A DNA stretch of 17,649 nucleotides from an uncultured Clostridia bacterium (GTDB lineage: Bacteria > Bacillota > Clostridia > Oscillospirales > Acutalibacteraceae), in contig CANQIG010000012.1 of NCBI GenBank assembly GCA_947623765.1, positions 1 through 17,649 on the forward strand, read 5' to 3'. The translations under genes were made by a program, and so were the position numbers. Position 1 is the stretch's first letter; every line of letters starts with the position of its first letter. The notes beneath the pieces were generated by a model. That model was not told the DNA's origin. It searched no databases and saw nothing but the letters and a program-made list of their open reading frames with translations. Positions 6,521 through 14,304 of this stretch are shown piece by piece.

Positions 6521-8437
6521 TTACTCCGCGGGGGCCTCCTCGCCGGTCAGTACCGGAGACGGAGCCGCTCCTGCGGCGGCTGGAAGCAGGCGGCCTTCCA
6601 CGACGTCGATGAACTCCTCCGCGTCGAGCTTCTCCCGCTCGAACAGTACACCGGCGAGCCGGTGCAGGAGCTCCATATGATCCTGGAGAATCTTCTCGGT
6701 CTTCTCGTAGGCCTCGTTCATCAGGCGCTTGATCTCCTCGTCGATCTCGCCTGCAGTCTCCTCGGAGTAGTTGCTGACATGGCCCATTTCCTTGCCGAGG
6801 AACGGATTGCTCGTGTCCGTCCCGTAGGTGATCGGCCCGAGCCGGTCGCTCATACCGAACTTGGTGACCATCGAGCGCACGATCTTTGTCGCACGTTCGA
6901 TGTCGTTCGACGCGCCGGTTGAAATATCGCCGAGGACCAGCGCTTCCGCGACACGACCGCCGAGAAGCACGACGAGCTCTTCCTTCATCTCACTGCGGCT
7001 CTGGTAAGATTTATCTTCCGTCGGGAGATGCATCGTATAGCCGCCCGCCATGCCGCGCGGAATGATGGAGATCTGATGGACCGGGTCCTGCGTGGGGCAG
7101 TAATGCGTCGCAATGGCGTGCCCCGCCTCATGGTAAGCGGTGAGCTTCTTTTCCTTCTCGCTCATCACGCGGCTCTTCTTTTCCGTTCCGACGACCACCT
7201 TGATGGTCGCTTCCTCGATCTCCTCCATGGTGATCGCGCGGTGATCCTTGCGCGCGGCGAGCAGCGCCGCCTCATTGAGGAGGTTTTCGAGATCCGCGCC
7301 GGTGAACCCGGCGGTGGACTTCGCAATGGTGGAGAGTTCGACATCCGGCGCGAGCGGCTTGCCCCTCGCGTGTACACGAAGGATCTCCTCCCTGCCGCGA
7401 ATGTCCGGATACCCGACGGTGACCTGCCGGTCAAAGCGGCCGGGACGCATCAGTGCGGGATCGAGGATATCCGGGCGGTTCGTCGCCGCGATCATGATCA
7501 CGCCTTCGTTCGCGCCGAAGCCGTCCATCTCGACAAGCAGCTGGTTGAGCGTCTGCTCGCGTTCGTCATGCCCGCCGCCGAGGCCCGCGCCGCGCTGGCG
7601 GCCAACCGCATCGATCTCGTCGATAAAGATGATGCACGGATGATTTTTCTTGGCCTTTTCAAAGAGGTCGCGCACACGGGATGCACCGACGCCGACGAAC
7701 ATCTCCACAAAGTCCGAACCGGAAATGGAGAAGAACGGGACGCCCGCTTCTCCCGCGACCGCGCGGGCAAGAAGCGTCTTGCCGGTTCCCGGAGGCCCGA
7801 CGAGCAGAACGCCCTTCGGGATGCGCGCGCCGAGCTCGTTGTACTTGCCCGGCCGTTTCAGGAACTCCACGATCTCCCGGAGTTCTTCCTTTTCCTCGTC
7901 CGCACCGGCGACGTCCGCAAACGTCGTGCGGCGCTTTTCGTCGCTGATCTGCTTGACCTTGGCTTTCCCGAAATTCATCTGACCGCCGGTGCCGGAGCCG
8001 CCCATGCGCTTGAGCATGAAGACCCAGAACACGACGAGCAGGCCGATCATCAGGAGCGTCGGCAGCAGGCTGACAAGCCAGCTCGTCTCCGCCGGGCGCA
8101 GGACATCTTGCACCATCTTGGTCGTGTGCGATTCGTTATACGCCTCGATGTCGTCCGTGACGTTGTTGTAAAACAGATTCACATTTGGGACCGTGTACCG
8201 AACGACGGTCTCGTGCCCCGAATCGTCCGTGACACGCATCTCCATCGCGCCCGTGCCGAGATCCAGACGGTACGACGAGACTTCCTGCTCCTCGAAGTAG
8301 GAAAGCACATCGGAGTACCGCAGACTGGGCGTCTGCTCCGCGCCCTGGCTGAACACGAAGAAGAGCACGAAAAAGAGCACGATCGGGATCCCCAGATATA
8401 TGGCGAGGTTGCGTATGATTTTCTTATTGTTGTTCAA
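6521..8437 (-). CDS. ftsH: FtsH, ATP-dependent zinc metalloprotease
   Basis: This 638-residue membrane-anchored AAA+ protease degrades misfolded membrane proteins and regulatory proteins as a hexamer. Two transmembrane helices (about 12-30 and 119-141) flank an extracytoplasmic domain. The AAA+ module has Walker A GPPGTGKT (214-221), pore loop MFVG (246-249), Walker B FIDE (271-274) and the second region of homology RPGRFDR (331-337). The protease domain has HEAGH (436-440) with Asp512 in ASNDIE as the likely third zinc ligand. The C-terminus ends in an Ala/Pro/Glu-rich tail. The start is TTG at 8437: GGGAGG lies 7 bases upstream, and the next in-frame Met is beyond the first helix. It follows hpt by 50 bases, the usual Firmicutes order. 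Confidence 0.97.
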   Translation of the reverse strand: MNNNKKIIRNLAIYLGIPIVLFFVLFFVFSQGAEQTPSLRYSDVLSYFEEQEVSSYRLDLGTGAMEMRVTDDSGHETVVRYTVPNVNLFYNNVTDDIEAYNESHTTKMVQDVLRPAETSWLVSLLPTLLMIGLLVVFWVFMLKRMGGSGTGGQMNFGKAKVKQISDEKRRTTFADVAGADEEKEELREIVEFLKRPGKYNELGARIPKGVLLVGPPGTGKTLLARAVAGEAGVPFFSISGSDFVEMFVGVGASRVRDLFEKAKKNHPCIIFIDEIDAVGRQRGAGLGGGHDEREQTLNQLLVEMDGFGANEGVIMIAATNRPDILDPALMRPGRFDRQVTVGYPDIRGREEILRVHARGKPLAPDVELSTIAKSTAGFTGADLENLLNEAALLAARKDHRAITMEEIEEATIKVVVGTEKKSRVMSEKEKKLTAYHEAGHAIATHYCPTQDPVHQISIIPRGMAGGYTMHLPTEDKSYQSRSEMKEELVVLLGGRVAEALVLGDISTGASNDIERATKIVRSMVTKFGMSDRLGPITYGTDTSNPFLGKEMGHVSNYSEETAGEIDEEIKRLMNEAYEKTEKILQDHMELLHRLAGVLFEREKLDAEEFIDVVEGRLLPAAAGAAPSPVLTGEEAPAE

Positions 8438-8472
8438 GTTCCGACCTCCCGGAAATTTATTTGATACCGGCC

Positions 8473-8496
8473 GGCGCCAAACGTCCCTCAGGCGCC
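8473..8496 (-). repeat. GGCGCC hairpin overlapping the hpt stop codon
   Basis: Two GGCGCC copies (8473-8478 and 8491-8496) are self-complementary and can form a 6-bp stem around a 12-base loop that contains the hpt stop. No T-run follows, so termination is unlikely. It may be incidental, or may affect mRNA processing between hpt and ftsH. Confidence 0.25.
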
Positions 8497-9039
8497 GTAA
8501 ACCTCCGGCTTCAGGATGCCCACATAAGGCAGATTCCTGTATTTTTCATCGTAATCGAGCCCGTATCCCACGATAAACGCATCCGGGATCTCACAGCCCT
8601 TGTATTTCGCATAAACATCCACTTCTCGCCGCTCGGGCTTGTCGAACAGCGTACAGATCTCAACGCTCGCAGGGTTCCGGCTTCTCAGCAGGTCGATCAG
8701 ATACCGGAGCGTCTTCCCGCTGTCGAGAATGTCCTCGACGATCACGATGTCGTATCCCTCAAGATTGATGTCGAGATCCTTGATGATCTTGACGACGCCG
8801 GAGGTTTTTGTCCCGGACCCGTAGCTGGACACCGACATGAAGTCGATCCTCGCGGGGATGCGGATCGCCCGCATCAGGTCCGCCATAAACGCGACCGATC
8901 CTTTCAGCACGCTGACGAGCAGCAGGTTCTTGTCGGCGTAGTCCCGCGTGATCTCTTCCCCCACGCGCTCCACCATTTCCTGGATCTGCTCCTCGCTGTA
9001 CAGAACCTCCTGAATGTCTTTTTCCATCGTATTCTTCAA
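8488..9039 (-). CDS. hpt: Hypoxanthine phosphoribosyltransferase
   Basis: This 183-residue cytosolic purine-salvage enzyme converts hypoxanthine (and usually guanine) plus PRPP to IMP (GMP). Diagnostic features are VLKGS (44-48), SSYG (71-74), the PRPP loop VEDILDSGKT (101-110) with its acidic pair Glu102-Asp103, and the C-terminal GYGLDYDEKYRNLP block typical of bacterial HPRT. The start is taken as TTG at 9039, 6 bases after GGAGGG. The in-frame ATG at 9027 is 18 bases from that site, although its product would align slightly better with the B. subtilis N-terminus. The ribosome binding site overlaps the tilS stop region (TGAGGAGGG), indicating coupling to tilS. In B. subtilis the same pair precedes ftsH. 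Confidence 0.95.
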   Translation of the reverse strand: MKNTMEKDIQEVLYSEEQIQEMVERVGEEITRDYADKNLLLVSVLKGSVAFMADLMRAIRIPARIDFMSVSSYGSGTKTSGVVKIIKDLDINLEGYDIVIVEDILDSGKTLRYLIDLLRSRNPASVEICTLFDKPERREVDVYAKYKGCEIPDAFIVGYGLDYDEKYRNLPYVGILKPEVYGA

Positions 9040-9051
9040 AGATAGCCCTCC

Positions 9052-10401
9052 TCACTCCGACGGGTCCGCCTTTGCAGGGAGGATCTCCATCGAGTACATC
9101 CATTCCGTCTTCTCGGTCACGGCGAACCCCTCCGCCGGGCCGATGCCTTCCACCCAAACGATCTCCCCCTCCGCCTCCACGAGGATCACGCTGTCCCGCA
9201 CCGCAGCGGGAATGTGCCGTTCACTCATGAGACGGCGAAGGGACTTTCGGATCCCGCGTCCCACAGGGGAAAACCGATCTCCCGCCTTTCGCGTACGAAG
9301 AACGGGAACACAGGATATTGTATCACAATCGAAAGCATTGTCCAAAAACAAACTATGAACTTTTTGCGTTTTTTTGAAAAAATTTTTCTTTTCCCTAAGA
9401 ACAAGAACGGTTCTGCCGTCCGGCAAGGATATTTCGCCCTCCAAAAGCGGGCAAGACACCGGGATAGAGTCACTTGGACTCACCGTAAGCGTCCCCTGAC
9501 CAGCCTCGAACCGCACCAAACCGGAAAACGTCGCGCCGCCGCCCTCCCGGACGCAGCGCTCCGCCTCGAGCGTCTCGCGAAAGTCCAGCGCCTTATACGG
9601 CGCCGCCAAGGACCGAAGCGCCTCGCGCAGCACCGCGCTGTGCGCGTTCCGCAGGACCGGAAGCGACCAGCCCCATCGATCCTTCGCTTCCCGAAGCAGT
9701 GTATCCGCAGAACACCGGAGAAATTCCCGCTCCGCGTTCTCCGCTTCGGAAAAGCGGGAGACCGCGGAAACGAACCGCGGGTTCATCTCTTTCAGCAACG
9801 GAACGATCTCCCCACGGATCCGGTTGCGCAGCGTGTAAGCAGGGTCCGCGTTCGTGGAATCCGTGATATAAGGAAGTCCAAAGACTTCACAGAGAAATTC
9901 CACCTCTTCGCGCGTCACATAGAGCAGAGGACGGAACACATTCCCACGCTGCGGCGGGATCCCCGCGATCCCCTGCGGTCCGGAACCGCGCAGCAGGTGC
10001 ATCAAAACGGTCTCCGCGTTGTCGTCCGCGTTGTGCGCGGTCACGATCACCCCCGCGTCCCCGCCGAGCGCTTCCCGAAAGCAGTCGTAGCGCACGCGCC
10101 GCGCGCACGCCTCAAGACCCTCCCCGCTCTCTTTGGAGAGCGACGGGACGTCCCGCCGAAAGCACCGGAATGGGACGCCGCGCGCCGCGCAGAACGCCTC
10201 CGCGAAGGACGCGTCCCGGTCCGCTTCCTCGCCCCGGATCCCGTGGTGGACATGGACGGCGAGGAGCCGCGACGTTCCGAAACGGCGGCAAAGCAAATCG
10301 GTCAGAAGGACGGAATCCGCGCCGCCGGAAAGCCCGACGACGATTCTCCCCTCCTCCGGGAAATCAAACCGCACCCGGCTGAGGATCTCCTCAGGTCTCA
10401 C
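9052..10401 (-). CDS. tilS: tRNA(Ile)-lysidine synthase TilS
   Basis: This 449-residue enzyme uses ATP to attach lysine to C34 of the CAU-anticodon isoleucine tRNA, changing both its decoding and its charging. The N-type ATP pyrophosphatase loop SGGADS is at 25-30. It is followed by HVHHGIRG (50-57), TAHNADDNAETV (121-132), GIPP (147-150) and DSTNADPAYTLRNRIR, all characteristic of TilS. The C-terminal part (after about 330) is the family's substrate-binding region, including KAGDRFSP. It starts with GTG at 10401, with AGGAGG 9 bases upstream, inside the end of dnaB. The two frames overlap by 11 bases, implying translational coupling. tilS directly before hpt and ftsH is the conserved Firmicutes order. 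Confidence 0.95.
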   Translation of the reverse strand: MRPEEILSRVRFDFPEEGRIVVGLSGGADSVLLTDLLCRRFGTSRLLAVHVHHGIRGEEADRDASFAEAFCAARGVPFRCFRRDVPSLSKESGEGLEACARRVRYDCFREALGGDAGVIVTAHNADDNAETVLMHLLRGSGPQGIAGIPPQRGNVFRPLLYVTREEVEFLCEVFGLPYITDSTNADPAYTLRNRIRGEIVPLLKEMNPRFVSAVSRFSEAENAEREFLRCSADTLLREAKDRWGWSLPVLRNAHSAVLREALRSLAAPYKALDFRETLEAERCVREGGGATFSGLVRFEAGQGTLTVSPSDSIPVSCPLLEGEISLPDGRTVLVLREKKNFFKKTQKVHSLFLDNAFDCDTISCVPVLRTRKAGDRFSPVGRGIRKSLRRLMSERHIPAAVRDSVILVEAEGEIVWVEGIGPAEGFAVTEKTEWMYSMEILPAKADPSE

Positions 10402-11773
10402 GCCGCACGACCTCCTGCGAAGTAAACCGCATGAACTCGCCCTGCCAGTGGAGCGGGACGGTGCGCAGGTCTCCGTGGCGGTTCTTTGCGACGATGACCT
10501 CGCCGCTGTTCCGGTCTACCTCCTCCGGATTCTCGGCTTCATTCGCGTAATACGCCTCGCGGTAGAGGAAAAGCACGATGTCCGCGTCCTGCTCGATGGA
10601 ACCGGAGTCCCTCAGATCGGAGAGCACCGGGCGGTGATCCTGCCGCTTCTCGCTCGCGCGCGCGAGCTGCGCCAATGTCAGCACGGGGATGTTGAGTTCC
10701 TTCGCCATGATCTTGAGGTTCCGGGTGATCTCGGAGATCTCCTGCACGCGGTTGTCGATGCGCTTTGCGCTGCTCATCAGCTGCAAATAGTCGATCACGA
10801 CGAGGTCCACGTCCCGAAGGCGGCGCAGCTTTGCCTTGATCTCCGGGACCGTCACGCCCGGCGTATCGTCAAAATAGAGCTCGGCCTTCGAGAGGATGTC
10901 GCCCGCCTCCACGAGCCGCGTCCATTCGTTTTCGGAGAGCTCCCCAGTCCGGAGCTTTGTGCCGCCCACCAGCGCTTCCGTGGATAGGATGCGGGAGGCA
11001 AGCTGCTCCTTCGACATTTCCAGGGAGAAGAACGCGACGCGTCTGCCCTTCGTCACGGCGACATGACGCGCAATGTTCAGCGCAAAGCTCGTCTTGCCGA
11101 CGCCGGGACGTGCGCCGAGGATGATGAGATCGGAGCGGTTCAGCCCGGTGATGGTGTTGTCCAGCTCGCGGATGCCGGTCGGGATGCCCCGGTACAGGTC
11201 GCGATCCGGGGAATTCAGCTTGTCGAGCCGGTCGAAGGTGTCGAGCAGGATTTCGTTGAGGCGCTGCAGCCCCATCACATCCTTGCCGCGCCGAATATCA
11301 AAAATGCGCTGCTCTGCGGAATCCAGCAGGAAGGACGTCTCCGTCGTGCCCTCGGAGGCTTCGTCCAGGATCGACCGCGCGGCCTGCATCAGCATCCGCA
11401 CATCGTATTTGTCACGGACGATGTCGCAGTACGCCTCGATATTGGATATCCTCGGCACGGTCTGCGCGAGCTGCATCAGGTAGACTTTCCCGGAAGTCTC
11501 CTCAAAACTCGGCTCCTCCTGCAGCCGGCCGAGCAGCGTGACGAGATCCACGGGCTTTCCCGCCGTAAACATCTCCAGCATCGTCCCGTAGATCAAACGG
11601 TTGTTGACCTGATAGAAATAGTCCGCGCGCGGCAGCTGCTCCGCGACCGTCGCAAGGCACGCGGGCTCGAGCAGAATAGCCCCAAGCACAGACTGTTCCG
11701 CTTCCGCGCTGAAGGGGAGCACCATCCCCGGCATCGCTTCGGTATTCAGTTCCAAACGGCTCACATCGGACAA
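10391..11773 (-). CDS. dnaB: Replicative DNA helicase DnaB
   Basis: This 460-residue hexameric helicase unwinds the replication fork (called DnaC in B. subtilis). The N-terminal domain begins at AEAEQSVLGAIL (23-34). After a linker the RecA-like domain has Walker A GARPGVGKTS (220-229), FFSLEMS (248-254), Walker B VIDYLQL (326-332), QLARASEKR (369-377) and LRDSGSIEQDAD (387-398). No intein interrupts the P-loop or other motifs. The chosen start is TTG at 11773, with AAGGGA 5 bases upstream; an ATG at residue 14 lacks a good site. The gene follows rplI by 39 bases and overlaps tilS by 11 bases. gdpP-rplI-dnaB is a widespread Firmicutes arrangement. Confidence 0.96.
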   Translation of the reverse strand: MSDVSRLELNTEAMPGMVLPFSAEAEQSVLGAILLEPACLATVAEQLPRADYFYQVNNRLIYGTMLEMFTAGKPVDLVTLLGRLQEEPSFEETSGKVYLMQLAQTVPRISNIEAYCDIVRDKYDVRMLMQAARSILDEASEGTTETSFLLDSAEQRIFDIRRGKDVMGLQRLNEILLDTFDRLDKLNSPDRDLYRGIPTGIRELDNTITGLNRSDLIILGARPGVGKTSFALNIARHVAVTKGRRVAFFSLEMSKEQLASRILSTEALVGGTKLRTGELSENEWTRLVEAGDILSKAELYFDDTPGVTVPEIKAKLRRLRDVDLVVIDYLQLMSSAKRIDNRVQEISEITRNLKIMAKELNIPVLTLAQLARASEKRQDHRPVLSDLRDSGSIEQDADIVLFLYREAYYANEAENPEEVDRNSGEVIVAKNRHGDLRTVPLHWQGEFMRFTSQEVVRRET

Positions 11774-11812
11774 TGTGTTCCCTTCTCTCTTTGCGGATCT
11801 CGAAATCTTCCC

Positions 11813-12259
11813 TTACGCCTCCGAGACCGTCACATACAACTTCGCGGAGATCCCGCCGTAGAGCTTGATCTCAAACGGAAACGTCCCGAAGGACTTGATA
11901 TCGTTTTCCAGCACGACCTTCCGTTTGTCGATGTCGATGCCGTACTGGGTCTTGATCTCCTGCGCCAGCTCTTTCGCGGTGACGGAGCCGAACAGCTTTC
12001 CGCCCTGTCCCGCCTTCGCGCGGATCAAAACGGTCTTCCCCGAGAGCGCATCGGCGGCGCGGTTCGCCTCCTCCGTCTCGGTCTGCACCTTATAGGCCTT
12101 CGCAGCCTCGGCGTTCTTCAGCTCCACCATCGCCTGCGCGTTGGCTTCCTTTGCGAGCTTGCGCGGCAGAAGGAAGTTCCGTGCGTATCCGTCGGCGGCG
12201 TTGATGAGCTCGCCTTTTTTTCCGACGCCCTTGACGTCGGTCAGCAGTACAACTTTCAT
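11813..12259 (-). CDS. rplI: Ribosomal protein bL9
   Basis: This 148-residue large-subunit protein binds 23S rRNA at the base of the L1 stalk. The N-terminal domain carries the L9 signature GKKGELINAADGYARNFLLP (13-32), then a long helix rich in Ala, Lys and Glu, then the C-terminal domain. Length matches the family. The ATG at 12259 has AAAGGAG 8 bases upstream, one of the best sites in this block; an upstream in-frame start would add eight residues without benefit. It is the only gene in the rnj-ftsH block that begins with ATG, consistent with the high output needed for a ribosomal protein. Confidence 0.97.
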   Translation of the reverse strand: MKVVLLTDVKGVGKKGELINAADGYARNFLLPRKLAKEANAQAMVELKNAEAAKAYKVQTETEEANRAADALSGKTVLIRAKAGQGGKLFGSVTAKELAQEIKTQYGIDIDKRKVVLENDIKSFGTFPFEIKLYGGISAKLYVTVSEA

Positions 12260-12290
12260 TGATAAAACTCCTTTCGGGATCAAGGCGGCG

Positions 12291-14267
12291 CTACTCTTCG
12301 GGGTGCGTCGCCTGTGAGAGCAGATTGTCCAGCACGCGGATCAGCGAACGGCGGACGTCGGACGGGGTGCTGTTCTTGATTTGTGCGCCAGCCATGTTCA
12401 GATGTCCGCCGCCCGCAAACTCCTCCATCAGGATCTGGACGTTGACGTCTCCGAGGCTGCGCGCGGAGATATTGACTTCGCTGCCGGTGCGGAAGATCAC
12501 AAATGACGCCCGCACCCCTTGGATGGAGAGCAGTTCGTCTGCCGCCTGCGCCGCAGCGATGCGGATATTCGGGAACTCCCAGTTCGAGGAGACGATCGCG
12601 CATCCCTTGTATACCTCCGCTCCGGCGACAAGCTGCGAGCGCTCCTTGTACGTGTCGAGGGAATCTGCAAACAGCTTTTTCACCTCGACGGAATCCGCGC
12701 CGCGCCGCTTCAGGAAAGCGGACGCCTCAAACGTGCGAACGCCGGTCTTGAGGACAAAGTTTTTCGTGTCCAGCATGATGCCGGCGAGAAGCGCAGACGC
12801 CTCGCGTTTGTTCAGACATTCGGGGTGGATATAGGGGATCAGCTCGCTCACCATTTCGGAGGCGGAGCTGGCGTACGGCTCGTGATAGAAGATGATCGCG
12901 TTGCGGATATAGGAGACGACCATCCGGTGATGGTCCACGACGACGACGCGCGGGATGGCCCGCAGCACCTCGCCGCTCTCCACGATGTTCGCGGCGTGCG
13001 TATCGACGACGATCAGGAGCGAGCGCTCGGTCTTTCGGTTCATCGCTTCCTGCGGCGTGATGCACATATCCTCGTACTCGGGCAGATGATCGAACGTGTT
13101 GAGCAGAGGGACCGCGAGCGAACGGCTCCGATCGACCACGACGTTCGCCGGGCAGCCGAGTCCCTTCGTCACGGCCGCCCACATCCCGATCGCAGCGCCG
13201 ACGCTGTCAAAGTCGGAATTCGTGTGGCCCATGATAAAGACACGGTCGCTCGATTTGATATGATCCGAAAGCGTCGCCGCGATCACGCGCGTGCGCACCG
13301 TGTCGCGCTTTTCCACGCCCTTGGACAGTCCACCGAAGAACTCGTATGTACCGTCCTGCCGGCGCACCGCGACCTGGTCGCCGCCGCGCCCGAGCGCCAT
13401 GTCGAGCGCCTGGCGGGCATGACGTTCGCTTTCCGCCGCGGTCAGGGACCCGCGGCCGATGCCCACGGAGATCGTCGCCGCCATATTGTTCTCGCCCTTG
13501 ATCTCCCGCACGCGGTCCAGCACATTGAACCGCTTCGCTTTCGCAGCCTCGATGTGCTGATCGTCCGTGACGAGCAGATAGCGGCCGTTCGTCATGCGGC
13601 GCAGAAAGCCCTCCATGTCCTCCACCGCCCACTTGCGCAGCACCGCCTCGACCTCCGAGGTGATGCGGGAATCCTCGCCGCCGGTGGAGTCGCGCGCCAT
13701 TTCCTCCCGGTTGTCAAAGGAGATGACCGCGACGACGGTATGCTTCTCGCGGTGTTCCCGCTGGATCTGCTTGTAGTAGGTGTCGTCGACAAAATAGAGG
13801 ACGCTCCCCTTTTCCGTGCGCAGCCCGTAGGCGGTAAATTCCTTCTCGCCGCGGGAGATCGCCGTTCCGTCCTCGGAGAGGATCTGCCGCAGCGTCTTCG
13901 GGTAGATATATGCGGAGATGTTGTCCCCCATCGCGCCGGAATCGTCGGTGAACAGTGAGCGGAAAGGATCGTTCGTCCAAACAATGTCCCCTTCATCGCC
14001 GAGGATCGCGACGGGCAGGACAAAGTTGTCCAGATCTCCCTGCGTCTCCGCCGTGAGGACCTTTCGTGCTGCACGGAGCGCCGTATAGATGTGCGCACGG
14101 TAATAGAGATCCGTGAGGAGGACGGCGGCGCACGCAAGGATCGCGAGCGTCAGCTCGATCATTCCGGCGACGGCGTTCTGCGTCCACGCAAACACCGCCA
14201 TGGCGAGCATGACGGCGGCCATGCCGTAAAAAATCGGCGAGGTCGACCAGATCCTTCTTTTTCTCAA
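12291..14267 (-). CDS. gdpP: GdpP, cyclic-di-AMP phosphodiesterase
   Basis: This 658-residue membrane protein hydrolyses c-di-AMP, the messenger controlling potassium and osmotic balance and wall stress in Firmicutes. Two transmembrane helices (about 12-29 and 34-52) are followed by a PAS-like region (80-165). Next is a degenerate GGDEF domain (about 175-302, with GRGGDQ at 293-298 in place of GGDEF). The DHH domain shows GHTNSDFDS (347-355), VDTHAAN (421-427), VVDHH (443-447) and LDTKNF (499-504), and the DHHA1 domain shows GGGH (619-622). All DHH metal-site motifs appear intact. The start is TTG at 14267, with AGGAGG 9 bases upstream; later Met codons would cut into the first helix. It lies 37 bases after rnj and 31 before rplI. 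Confidence 0.95.
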   Translation of the reverse strand: MRKRRIWSTSPIFYGMAAVMLAMAVFAWTQNAVAGMIELTLAILACAAVLLTDLYYRAHIYTALRAARKVLTAETQGDLDNFVLPVAILGDEGDIVWTNDPFRSLFTDDSGAMGDNISAYIYPKTLRQILSEDGTAISRGEKEFTAYGLRTEKGSVLYFVDDTYYKQIQREHREKHTVVAVISFDNREEMARDSTGGEDSRITSEVEAVLRKWAVEDMEGFLRRMTNGRYLLVTDDQHIEAAKAKRFNVLDRVREIKGENNMAATISVGIGRGSLTAAESERHARQALDMALGRGGDQVAVRRQDGTYEFFGGLSKGVEKRDTVRTRVIAATLSDHIKSSDRVFIMGHTNSDFDSVGAAIGMWAAVTKGLGCPANVVVDRSRSLAVPLLNTFDHLPEYEDMCITPQEAMNRKTERSLLIVVDTHAANIVESGEVLRAIPRVVVVDHHRMVVSYIRNAIIFYHEPYASSASEMVSELIPYIHPECLNKREASALLAGIMLDTKNFVLKTGVRTFEASAFLKRRGADSVEVKKLFADSLDTYKERSQLVAGAEVYKGCAIVSSNWEFPNIRIAAAQAADELLSIQGVRASFVIFRTGSEVNISARSLGDVNVQILMEEFAGGGHLNMAGAQIKNSTPSDVRRSLIRVLDNLLSQATHPEE

Positions 14268-14304
14268 TGGGACCGCCCTCCTTTCCGCAGTAAAATCTAA
14301 GGGA

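Noticed and set aside
7028..8464. 478-codon plus-strand frame opposite ftsH
   Set aside because: It is an antisense register shadow of ftsH, whose AAA+ and HEAGH motifs are unambiguous.
11063..11125. Possible intein insertion at the DnaB P-loop, a common intein site
   Set aside because: The helicase domain is continuous through Walker A and later motifs, and its length is normal.
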